Notes under the pieces: generated by a model
Told to the model about the DNA's origin: nothing
Seen by the model: only the letters and a program-made list of their open reading frames with translations
Database searches by the model: none
Made by a program: the position numbers and the translations under genes
NCBI RefSeq assembly: GCF_000818395.1
Contig: NZ_JWJG01000028.1
Location: forward strand, 4,604,615 to 4,668,614
Direction of reading: 5' to 3'
DNA from: Noviherbaspirillum autotrophicum
GTDB lineage: Bacteria > Pseudomonadota > Gammaproteobacteria > Burkholderiales > Burkholderiaceae_D
Length of the DNA: 64,000 nt
In this document: one piece after another, positions 57,963 through 64,000 of the stretch
Position numbering within the stretch: position 1 is the stretch's first letter
Layout: every line of letters begins with the position of its first letter

Positions 57963-58733
57963 TCAAGTGAGAACAGCGAGAGCGAGCGTTTTATCGTCGT
58001 CAGTCCGTTCGTTCACCGCATCGCTATTCAAAAAGCGCAGTAGAGCTTGCTGAAGTTGGTCTTCTTGCTCAGCAGTCGCTGTCGAAAGAACTTTGAAGAA
58101 CGGAGCAAAGAAAGGCTCATGCGCAGTATTCGTGGCTAATTGGATTGCGAGTCGCTGGACTCCGTCGGAAAAGGCCGCTGCCTTGACTGCGGGCTTATTG
58201 AAAACTTTTGATATCAGCCGGTCGATTGCGTCCTCGTCAGTCACGAAGTGAGTCATGTTTGCGTACTCCCCGGACATTGGAGCAATTGGGACCTCCAAGC
58301 CATCACCGACATCAATGACAATACCGCCGTCTCCGATTTGCATTACTAGCGTACCGAGTTCTGACGAAACGATTCCCAGGAAGGTGCAAGCAAAATCCCG
58401 TGCCTTGAGGCTCGCTTTATCGGCCTCAGAAAACAGCGCAGCGCGTATGTCCATAACGCACTCTACGGCGAAGTCGTCACCGAGGCCAAATTCCGTCAAT
58501 GCGAGTTGCTTTTGCATGAACTCTGCCGCGGTTTTGATGGCCAGCTCTGCGCCATCTCCACCGCGAAGCGCGCTTCCGGCGCCATCAGCGACGAAAATGG
58601 ACAAGATGGGACTGCGGCCGGGCGTCGTGTCTACTTGAGCCCAACAGCTATCCTGGCAACCTAGGCCGGCAGCAACGTGTGAAGTACCGACGACCGACCC
58701 GGCAACTACCCTCCAAGTCACACCGAGGCCCAT
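57963..58733 (-). CDS. PP2C-type protein phosphatase (TerY-P triad)
   Basis: A 256-aa protein with PP2C features: [19 protein letters not shown] (metal aspartate and glycines), [17 protein letters not shown], and [10 protein letters not shown]; the metal-binding aspartates are in place. It overlaps the VWA gene by 16 bases at its 5' end and ends 13 bases before the kinase gene. Start not certain: the ATG at 58733 has only a weak site; a GTG a few codons later is possible; the upstream extension to 58808 lies inside the VWA gene. Confidence 0.85.
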   Translation of the reverse strand: MGLGVTWRVVAGSVVGTSHVAAGLGCQDSCWAQVDTTPGRSPILSIFVADGAGSALRGGDGAELAIKTAAEFMQKQLALTEFGLGDDFAVECVMDIRAALFSEADKASLKARDFACTFLGIVSSELGTLVMQIGDGGIVIDVGDGLEVPIAPMSGEYANMTHFVTDEDAIDRLISKVFNKPAVKAAAFSDGVQRLAIQLATNTAHEPFFAPFFKVLSTATAEQEDQLQQALLRFLNSDAVNERTDDDKTLALAVLT

Positions 58734-59377
58734 CCCGTCGGTGCATCCAGCTTTACTTCCGTCCCTGGAGTTGATTGCGATACGCGCTGCAACGAGCTGG
58801 AAAGCCACGTGAACAGCTCCCTGAATTTAAGGCCATCCAATGACATTGGTGCGCGTACGCTGATTTGAGCCAATGTTTCCATATTGGCGCCTTTCACCCC
58901 GACGGCAAAAAATGCGAACTTCTTCGAGGCCTCGCCTTCACGCACAGCGGCGGCTGCAGACTTCCACTCATCAGTTGGGCCGCCATCGGTAATGAGGAAA
59001 ATCCATGGTCGGTAATACGAGATGCCGTTGCTCCGGTACTCCTGCTTTCTGCTCTCTACCAGCTGAATGGCCTGACGAATGGCTTCACCCATTGGCGTGT
59101 CGCCTTGTGCTGACAACGTAGGCGGATAGAAGGTCGCGGCGGATTGAAACGGAGCCTCTACGCGAACTGGGCCAAAAGTGACGAGCGCAACTTCGACGCG
59201 TTTCATAGCAAGGGAGTCAGCCGCGAGTTCGTCTTTGAACACAGATAAGCCCGCATTCAGTTCCGCGATGGGTTGCCCGGCCATGGACCCGGAAACATCT
59301 AACAGCAGAACACATGGGCAACGCGGTTCTGGATTAATTGCAAAGTCGGTAGTTTCAAACGAAATCTGGTCTGACAT
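58718..59377 (-). CDS. VWA-domain protein, TerY-like (TerY-P triad)
   Basis: A 219-aa von Willebrand A domain: MIDAS motif [16 protein letters not shown], the threonine region [10 protein letters not shown] and the third site [12 protein letters not shown]. TerY proteins of this size partner with a PP2C phosphatase and a kinase. It has GGAG in the correct place for the ATG at 59377. First gene of the operon; divergent from the DUF4236 gene. Confidence 0.9.
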   Translation of the reverse strand: MSDQISFETTDFAINPEPRCPCVLLLDVSGSMAGQPIAELNAGLSVFKDELAADSLAMKRVEVALVTFGPVRVEAPFQSAATFYPPTLSAQGDTPMGEAIRQAIQLVESRKQEYRSNGISYYRPWIFLITDGGPTDEWKSAAAAVREGEASKKFAFFAVGVKGANMETLAQISVRAPMSLDGLKFRELFTWLSSSLQRVSQSTPGTEVKLDAPTGWASV

Positions 59378-59573
59378 GAAATCTCCATCAAGTTGATGAA
59401 AGGAAACTTATCGATTATAGCCAAGGAGTTGACAGTCTTTCTATGCTCAACTCGATGAAATCTGCGCAATAGGAAGAAGCCGTAACCTGTTGTACGGCCG
59501 ACGAGTGTAACCAATTTTCCATGCCTTGAAGCAACTTGGTTATACTTTTATCAAACTTTTCCCAAGGAGTGTC

Positions 59574-60656
59574 ATGGGCTTCTATCTTCGAAAGAGCGTA
59601 AGCGTCGGGCCGTTTCGCTTTAATTTCTCTAAGTCAGGAGTAGGCGTCTCGACAGGATTCAAGGGCTTTCGTGTCGGAACAGGCCCCCGGGGCAACTATA
59701 TTTCTGTCGGTCGAGGTGGTTTGTACTATCGTGCGACTCTACCGGCGTCATCTTCCCAACCCAGCGTCCCCTCGACGCCACGCTATCAGCCGCCAATGCC
59801 AGAAGCACAGCCAGGTGTTGGGCCGATGGTGGCTATCGAGAGCGCACCTGTCTCCGCTATGCAGGACACTTCTTCCGCTGATTTGTTGAACGAATTGAAT
59901 GGCAAGGCAAAACGCCCGAATTACTGGAAATGGACGGCGGGTGCCAGCTTGGTTGCACTTTGGCTTATCCCTTCGACGGCACCAAGTTGGCTGACCCCGT
60001 TTGCTGCAATTTTGCTCACTGGGCTGACGGCATATATTGGTGTACGAGATACCGTCGCGAAGACAGCGGTACTGTGCTACGAGCTTGACCAAGCTAACGA
60101 ACAGGCCTTCGAAAAATTGCATGAAGCCTTCCGCGCCCTAAGCTCATGTCGGAAGACGTGGCGCGTCGATGCCCGGGCAGCTGTCCATGACAGCAAGTAC
60201 CATGCTGGTGCAGGTGCTTTGGTTCAGCGGAAGGATGCGCAGTTCGGAAAAGGTTTGCCGCCCAAGGTGAAGTCGAACCTGGAGGTGCCGTTCGTGAAGG
60301 CCGGTCCAATGTCGCTCTATTTTATGCCCGACCGAGTTCTCGTCTATTCTTCTTCAGGCGTAGGTACCGTCACATATAAGGATTTGCGGTTCGAAGGCAT
60401 GTCCCGACAGTTCATTGAGAGCGAGTCAGTGCCAAGCGATGCAACGGTCGTGGGCCATACTTGGAAGTACGTCAACAAGAAAGGCGGCCCGGACAAACGC
60501 TTCAAAGATAATAAGCAGTTGCCGATTGCCCTTTATGAAGAAATATCATTCAAAAGTGCATCTGGATTAAACGAGGTGTATCAACTCTCAAAGCACTCGC
60601 TCATTGATGCAGTCAAAGATAGCCTCAAAACCATGGAGCGTGTTCTTCCTGCTTAA
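59574..60656 (+). CDS. DUF4236 membrane protein
   Basis: A 360-aa protein that begins with the DUF4236 signature: MGFYLRKSVSVGPFRFNFSKSGVGVSTGFKGFRVG (about 35 residues; shown in phases, core FRFNFSKSGVGVS), then GPRGNYISVGRGGLYYR. Two hydrophobic segments near residues 118-160 (LVALWLIPSTAP, PFAAILLTGLTAYIGV) anchor it in the membrane; the remainder is a soluble domain of unknown function. The ATG at 59574 follows GGAG with a 5-base gap. Its divergent position to the TerY-P triad suggests a joint regulatory region. Confidence 0.85.
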   Translation: MGFYLRKSVSVGPFRFNFSKSGVGVSTGFKGFRVGTGPRGNYISVGRGGLYYRATLPASSSQPSVPSTPRYQPPMPEAQPGVGPMVAIESAPVSAMQDTSSADLLNELNGKAKRPNYWKWTAGASLVALWLIPSTAPSWLTPFAAILLTGLTAYIGVRDTVAKTAVLCYELDQANEQAFEKLHEAFRALSSCRKTWRVDARAAVHDSKYHAGAGALVQRKDAQFGKGLPPKVKSNLEVPFVKAGPMSLYFMPDRVLVYSSSGVGTVTYKDLRFEGMSRQFIESESVPSDATVVGHTWKYVNKKGGPDKRFKDNKQLPIALYEEISFKSASGLNEVYQLSKHSLIDAVKDSLKTMERVLPA

Positions 60657-60804
60657 TGTTCGTCAGATGAGTACCCAAAAGAATAGTGGTCGGTGATGCC
60701 GGACTGACACGGTTGCTCGCTTCTACATTGGCGCCACTCGTTGTCTCCTATTGAATCCAGTATCGGTCAACGTCAGTTCAATGCGAGATGCGGCAGAACT
60801 TCAG

Positions 60805-60990
60805 CTACGAACGTGCGGCTTTCTGAATCGCCAAGAGAATTTTCACAGCACGCTCAATGACCTCTGCCTGACTTGCCGCACCCATCGATTCTTTCAGCTC
60901 GTGCAGCCCCGCGCGAGTGGCGCGCGTAACCGGAACGTTTATGAACCCATCTTGCTCAGAGAGCTGCGACATTGGAGTTTTCTTTGGCAT
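60805..60990 (-). CDS. Small ribbon-helix-helix-like protein
   Basis: A 61-aa protein: GFINVPVTRATRAGLHELKESMG followed by a helix ASQAEVIERAVKILLAI is a plausible beta-helix-helix (Arc/CopG-type) fold. GAGGA precedes the ATG at 60990 by seven bases. It is on the opposite strand to the maturase genes and could regulate them, or be half of a lone antitoxin; no toxin partner is visible. Confidence 0.6.
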   Translation of the reverse strand: MPKKTPMSQLSEQDGFINVPVTRATRAGLHELKESMGAASQAEVIERAVKILLAIQKAARS

Positions 60991-61339
60991 GCATTTTCCT
61001 CTTGAATTGTCGAAAAATGTATCGTATCAGAAACAACATCATCCGGACGGCAGCATCGCGTCTACATACGGAGGGCTAGTCGTTCTACCGATTGGGCCTG
61101 CATCGGCCTTTAAAGGACTTAGAAAACGAGAAATCAACGCAGCTCAATTGTAAGTATGAAGGGCATTGCTGGTGACTTGTGCTTTAGGAGGAACGGTAAA
61201 TCCCATAAATATGGGGGTCACACAATATTCTGCAAAAATCCATACTCCTCATGGCAACGAATAGACATCGTAAGGGAGTCTCGGATACATTTGTCAGTCT
61301 TTCTCTCAATGAATTCGCAATACTGCCCAAACCTCCCCA
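60991..61339. other. Promoter-side region of the maturase operon
   Basis: About 350 AT-leaning bases between the divergent RHH gene and the first small ORF of the maturase operon. The frame at 61156-61389 is open but lacks a ribosome-binding site and family features. No His-Xaa-Ser repeat was found. Confidence 0.35.
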
Positions 61340-61426
61340 ATGAGCACAGACAAGGTTGCAATCGATGGCGCAAACATGCGGGCCCTTGAAGCTGAAGAAC
61401 AGATGAGTATCGACCAGGTGCATTAA
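61340..61426 (+). CDS. 28-codon ORF coupled to the next gene
   Basis: An ATG at 61340 opens a 28-codon frame, acidic at the C-terminal end (RALEAEEQMSIDQVH), whose TAA stop shares its last base with the ATG of the 102-aa gene (TAATG). Several internal ATGs (61376, 61403) are alternatives. No Shine-Dalgarno is clear. It could be a leader or a precursor peptide of the nearby radical SAM maturases; evidence is only positional. Confidence 0.35.
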   Translation: MSTDKVAIDGANMRALEAEEQMSIDQVH

Positions 61427-61734
61427 TGTTAGCTCACAGATTATTGCCGTTTCAGTGGCGCCTAGGCTGTAGTTCGATTGCACCAACGGACGAAGAACTT
61501 CTTCTTGCGAGTAAGCTGTTAAAGCGTCAATTGAGAAGGTCGGAGCAAACGCCTGCGAGATGGGAAGCGCTGTGCGAATCAGAAAATGATTTATTTGAGT
61601 TACAAGCACTCGTTTTGGCGATTGTCCGTAACGTTCGTGAGCGGCGAAGAATCGATACCATCTACGAGGAACGCATAGCCACTTTAGTTAGTGAAATCAT
61701 CGGCCAAGCTGTCGGGAGTAAAAGCCATGTATGA
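61426..61734 (+). CDS. Hypothetical 102-aa protein before hxsB
   Basis: A 102-aa basic helical protein. AGGTG lies six bases before the ATG at 61426. It overlaps hxsB by 8 bases. In His-Xaa-Ser loci a small HxsD gene often occupies this position, but the HxsD hallmark (LLNDYxLRE) is not seen; only RNVRERRRID and the terminal SEIIGQAV are faintly similar. Either a very divergent HxsD or a different partner. Confidence 0.65.
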   Translation: MLAHRLLPFQWRLGCSSIAPTDEELLLASKLLKRQLRRSEQTPARWEALCESENDLFELQALVLAIVRNVRERRRIDTIYEERIATLVSEIIGQAVGSKSHV

Positions 61735-63163
61735 GCCGGCCGCACTACCATACAGCCTACGCAAACTGCCGGATGGCCAGATTCTAGGAATAAGCGAATC
61801 TGGTGACCACGCTTTCCTGACCTCGGACGAAGTAGTCCACCTAGAGAACGCGCCTGCGAAGCTGCCGATTGAGCGACAAGCAGAGTTAAAGGCACGCTTT
61901 TTTTTAACTAGTTCTGGGAAGTCTATCGGAACGCGCCGCCTACTTGTTTCAAGAAAAGCAGCAAAGCGCGAAACTGTGCAAGTGGGGCCCGCCCTGCACG
62001 CCATTGTTCCCACTCTACTTTGTGAACACTCCTGTCGTTATTGCCAGGTTAGCCGTTCACTGGAGGAAATTGGGCACACTATATCGGTCTCGGACCTCGA
62101 TGCCGCGAGCGATGCAGTCTTCGAGAGTCGCGCGCCTACCCTGACAGTGGAGTACCAAGGCGGTGACCCTCTGTTAAGGTTCGACCTCGTTCGTCGGTCT
62201 ATAGAGCGGATTGCTGCCAAGAATTCAACGGAAAAACGTAGTATTCGCTTTGTAGTTGCCTCGACGCTGCATCAGCTGACACCTGAGATGTGTGAGTTCT
62301 TCCGCCAACATAGAGTATTCCTCTCAACAAGCATCGACGGCCCCTCAGACCTGCACAACAAAAACCGGCCGACGCCGGCGCGTGATGCATACGAACGAAC
62401 GATTGCGGGCATTGAGCTTGCCCGCTCCTTGCTAGGTGCCGGAAGTGTTTCGGCTCTGATGACTACAACAAAGGAATCACTTCGGCGGCCAGAAGAAATC
62501 GTTGATGAGTACGTACGCTTGGGATTTCACGATATTTTCTTGCGCCCACTTAGCGCATACGGCTTCGCAAAACGTAATCAAGCAGTGCTGGGCTACCAGC
62601 AGGCTGAATTCCAGCAGTTCTACCTCAAGGCGCTTGAGCGCGTCATCCACTGGAATCGACAGGGAATACCTTTACGGGAGGTCTATGCATCCATCATTCT
62701 CAATAAGGTGCTTTCTACATTTGATAGCGGTTATGTCGATTTGCAGAGCCCTTCTGGCGCTGGCCTAAGTGCATTGGTCTACAACTACGACGGATATGTG
62801 TATCCAGCCGATGAGGCACGAATGTTGGCAGAGACTGGAGATAAATCTCTTCGTCTTGGAAGAATTGGGGCTTCACTGAAAGCGTTGCTCGAATCCGAGA
62901 CACAGCGGCAACTCGTACGCGCTAGTCTTACAGACTACACTCCTGGCTGTCGGGAGTGCCCATATCGTCTGTTCTGCGCGCCGAATCCGGTAGATGCAAA
63001 GGCGCAATTTGGCGATATGCGGGCACCAGTTTTGATGACAGAGCACTGCCAGCGTCATATGTGGCTATTCGACACCTTCTTTATGAAAATAAAGGCTGCC
63101 GAGCCATGGCTGCTCGATGTGTTCTATGAGTGGGCTGCGCCCCCAGAATGCGAGGCGCAATGA
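61727..63163 (+). CDS. hxsB: Radical SAM maturase, HxsB family
   Basis: A 478-aa radical SAM protein: residues 1-90 form a leader-binding-like N-terminal domain, the [4Fe-4S] site is VPTLLCEHSCRYCQVSR (C99, C103, C106), followed by VEYQGGDPLLRFDL (GGDP is the SAM-binding GGEP-like motif) and FLSTSIDGPSDLHNKNRP. The C-terminal TPGCRECPYRLFCAPN and MTEHCQRHMW hold extra cysteines as in SPASM-type maturases. HxsB modifies HxsA-type precursors with His-Xaa-Ser repeats. The ATG at 61727 (GGGAG eight bases upstream) is chosen over 61691. Confidence 0.9.
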   Translation: MYEPAALPYSLRKLPDGQILGISESGDHAFLTSDEVVHLENAPAKLPIERQAELKARFFLTSSGKSIGTRRLLVSRKAAKRETVQVGPALHAIVPTLLCEHSCRYCQVSRSLEEIGHTISVSDLDAASDAVFESRAPTLTVEYQGGDPLLRFDLVRRSIERIAAKNSTEKRSIRFVVASTLHQLTPEMCEFFRQHRVFLSTSIDGPSDLHNKNRPTPARDAYERTIAGIELARSLLGAGSVSALMTTTKESLRRPEEIVDEYVRLGFHDIFLRPLSAYGFAKRNQAVLGYQQAEFQQFYLKALERVIHWNRQGIPLREVYASIILNKVLSTFDSGYVDLQSPSGAGLSALVYNYDGYVYPADEARMLAETGDKSLRLGRIGASLKALLESETQRQLVRASLTDYTPGCRECPYRLFCAPNPVDAKAQFGDMRAPVLMTEHCQRHMWLFDTFFMKIKAAEPWLLDVFYEWAAPPECEAQ

Positions 63164-64000
63164 GGAAGATGCCTGCTCTGTACGGGCTTCCTACGGCCCG
63201 ACAAATTTACCGTGTTACAAACATTGAGGACGTCGCCGCCGAATGGGCCCCTGGTCTTCGCTTTTTAGTAAAAATCGCCACGGAAGATGATGTCGGCACG
63301 GTTGCCCGCTTAATCAAGTCCGGATTGACCGGCTTGAGCGCGGCTCAAGCCGCGGGATTGGAAATCGGGGATATAGTCCTGCCAATACCGGACAAGGACG
63401 AAGTCATTGTCCTTTATCGGGAGAGCGACCTACACCATTCACTGTTCCTCACGAACAGGTGTAACAGCTATTGCCTTATGTGCTCCCAGCCACCTACTAA
63501 GCAAGATGACTCTTGGCTAGTAGAAGAGGCGATTGATATCGTGCGCCACATTCGGGTATCGCCATCTGTCCTTGGCATCAGCGGGGGCGAGCCTCTACTT
63601 CTTGGGGCAGGACTACGTAAGGTGCTCGATTGCATAGAAAAATTCCATCCGGAGACGCATATCGAGGTGCTAACCAATGGACGCCTTTTCTGTAATCCGA
63701 GGACCGTCGAAGTCGTATTGTCCAATCTTACTGCACAGGCAACCTGGCTAGTGCCGTTGTATGGTCATGCTGACTTCGTCCACGACTTCGTTGTCCAGAC
63801 GCCGGGGGCTTTTGAGGAAACTCTGGCTGGACTTCTTGCCCTGCGAGAGGCCCGGAAGTCGGTTCAGCTACGGGTCGTTCTCATTGAGCCCACACTACGC
63901 GTGCTGCCAGAGCTATGTGGGTTTGTCGGGCGGAATTTGCCATTCGTACGGGAAGTAGCGCTAATGGGCTGTGAACCCATCGGCTTTGCATTGGCCAACC
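63160..64000 (+). CDS. hxsC: Radical SAM maturase, HxsC family, 3' end outside window
   Basis: Starts at the ATG overlapping the hxsB stop (ATGA) and stays open to the right edge (280 codons). The radical SAM site is LFLTNRCNSYCLMCSQPP (C101, C105, C108), followed by LGISGGEPLLLG, the SAM-binding GGEP motif, and WLVPLYGHADFVHDFVVQTPGAFEETLAGLLAL, an HxsC-type stretch (in two phases, core VPLYGHADFVHDF). It pairs with HxsB in a two-maturase peptide-modification locus. Confidence 0.9.
   Translation, partial: MRKMPALYGLPTARQIYRVTNIEDVAAEWAPGLRFLVKIATEDDVGTVARLIKSGLTGLSAAQAAGLEIGDIVLPIPDKDEVIVLYRESDLHHSLFLTNRCNSYCLMCSQPPTKQDDSWLVEEAIDIVRHIRVSPSVLGISGGEPLLLGAGLRKVLDCIEKFHPETHIEVLTNGRLFCNPRTVEVVLSNLTAQATWLVPLYGHADFVHDFVVQTPGAFEETLAGLLALREARKSVQLRVVLIEPTLRVLPELCGFVGRNLPFVREVALMGCEPIGFALAN

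Larger units (their letters stand above)
39031..64000. mobile_element. Genomic island in comM, right end outside window
   Basis: Left boundary: comM homology ends at about 39030 and the DNA becomes AT-richer. A recombinase operon of GInt-like type sits just inside the boundary, followed by cargo genes without core functions (GNAT, large helicase module, VWA-PP2C-kinase triad, DUF4236, Hxs-like maturases) and mosaic composition. No 3' part of comM, no direct repeat of the junction and no second boundary were found before 64000, so the element is at least 25 kb. Tn7-like AbaR islands in Acinetobacter are known to use comM too, but by DDE transposition; here only tyrosine recombinases are seen. 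Confidence 0.82.

Noticed and set aside
61156-61389. A 77-codon plus-strand frame before the maturase genes, considered as HxsD or precursor
   Set aside because: No ribosome-binding site, no LLNDYxLRE-like motif and no His-Xaa-Ser repeat.
61184-61609. A 141-codon minus-strand frame
   Set aside because: Antisense to the coupled 28-codon and 102-aa frames, no start signal or family features.

Overview
The window is a bacterial chromosome segment of GC-rich housekeeping genes whose families and order fit a betaproteobacterium of the Burkholderiales, most likely an Oxalobacteraceae (Herbaspirillum/Noviherbaspirillum-like). That placement is an inference from gene content (ferroox-type gshA with gshB, glnK-amtB behind a TorF-like porin, metX-metW, a stand-alone EI/HPr/EIIA-Man set, the rsmI/lpoA/yraN/diaA/dolP cluster). 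No rRNA or tRNA gene was found.

Positions 1-39030 are core chromosome: a DUF779 gene cut by the left edge, asparaginase I, a branched-chain amino-acid binding protein, an XRE regulator, lipB-lipA, a PAP2 phosphatase, a TlpA thioredoxin, DsrE and LemA-like proteins, dolP-diaA-yraN-lpoA with divergent rsmI, rlpA, the cell-shape cluster rodA-mrdA-mreD-mreC-mreB, the gatCAB amidotransferase (with a small secreted protein inserted between gatA and gatB), pyrE, xth, an M48 protease, ampG, metX-metW behind a leader with two mutually exclusive hairpins, ptsI-ptsH-EIIA, gshA-gshB, a porin-glnK-amtB operon, ubiK and comM.

At about 39030 comM stops abruptly in the middle of its AAA+ domain (after the residues GVLFLDE) and the composition changes. 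From there to the right edge is a genomic island whose far end lies outside the window. Next to the junction is a compact minus-strand operon (46271 to 39515) of a 95-aa protein, three large tyrosine-recombinase-like proteins and a 202-aa helical protein, coupled by overlaps. This architecture resembles the GInt type of mobile island (ginABCD).

The cargo looks like defence or stress genes: a GNAT acetyltransferase; a two-gene module of very large proteins (1040 aa of unknown fold and a 1283-aa SF2 helicase with a possible N-terminal nuclease domain) with a divergent XRE regulator and a perfect palindromic operator candidate; a VWA-PP2C-kinase triad of the TerY-P type, with a helix-hairpin-helix kinase; a DUF4236 membrane protein; and, running off the right edge, a peptide-modification locus with two radical SAM maturases of the HxsB and HxsC families preceded by a 102-aa protein and a 28-codon ORF joined by a TAATG overlap. 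The two-gene helicase module is the best candidate here for an undescribed system; the Hxs-like locus is also unusual because no His-Xaa-Ser precursor or clear HxsD is visible.
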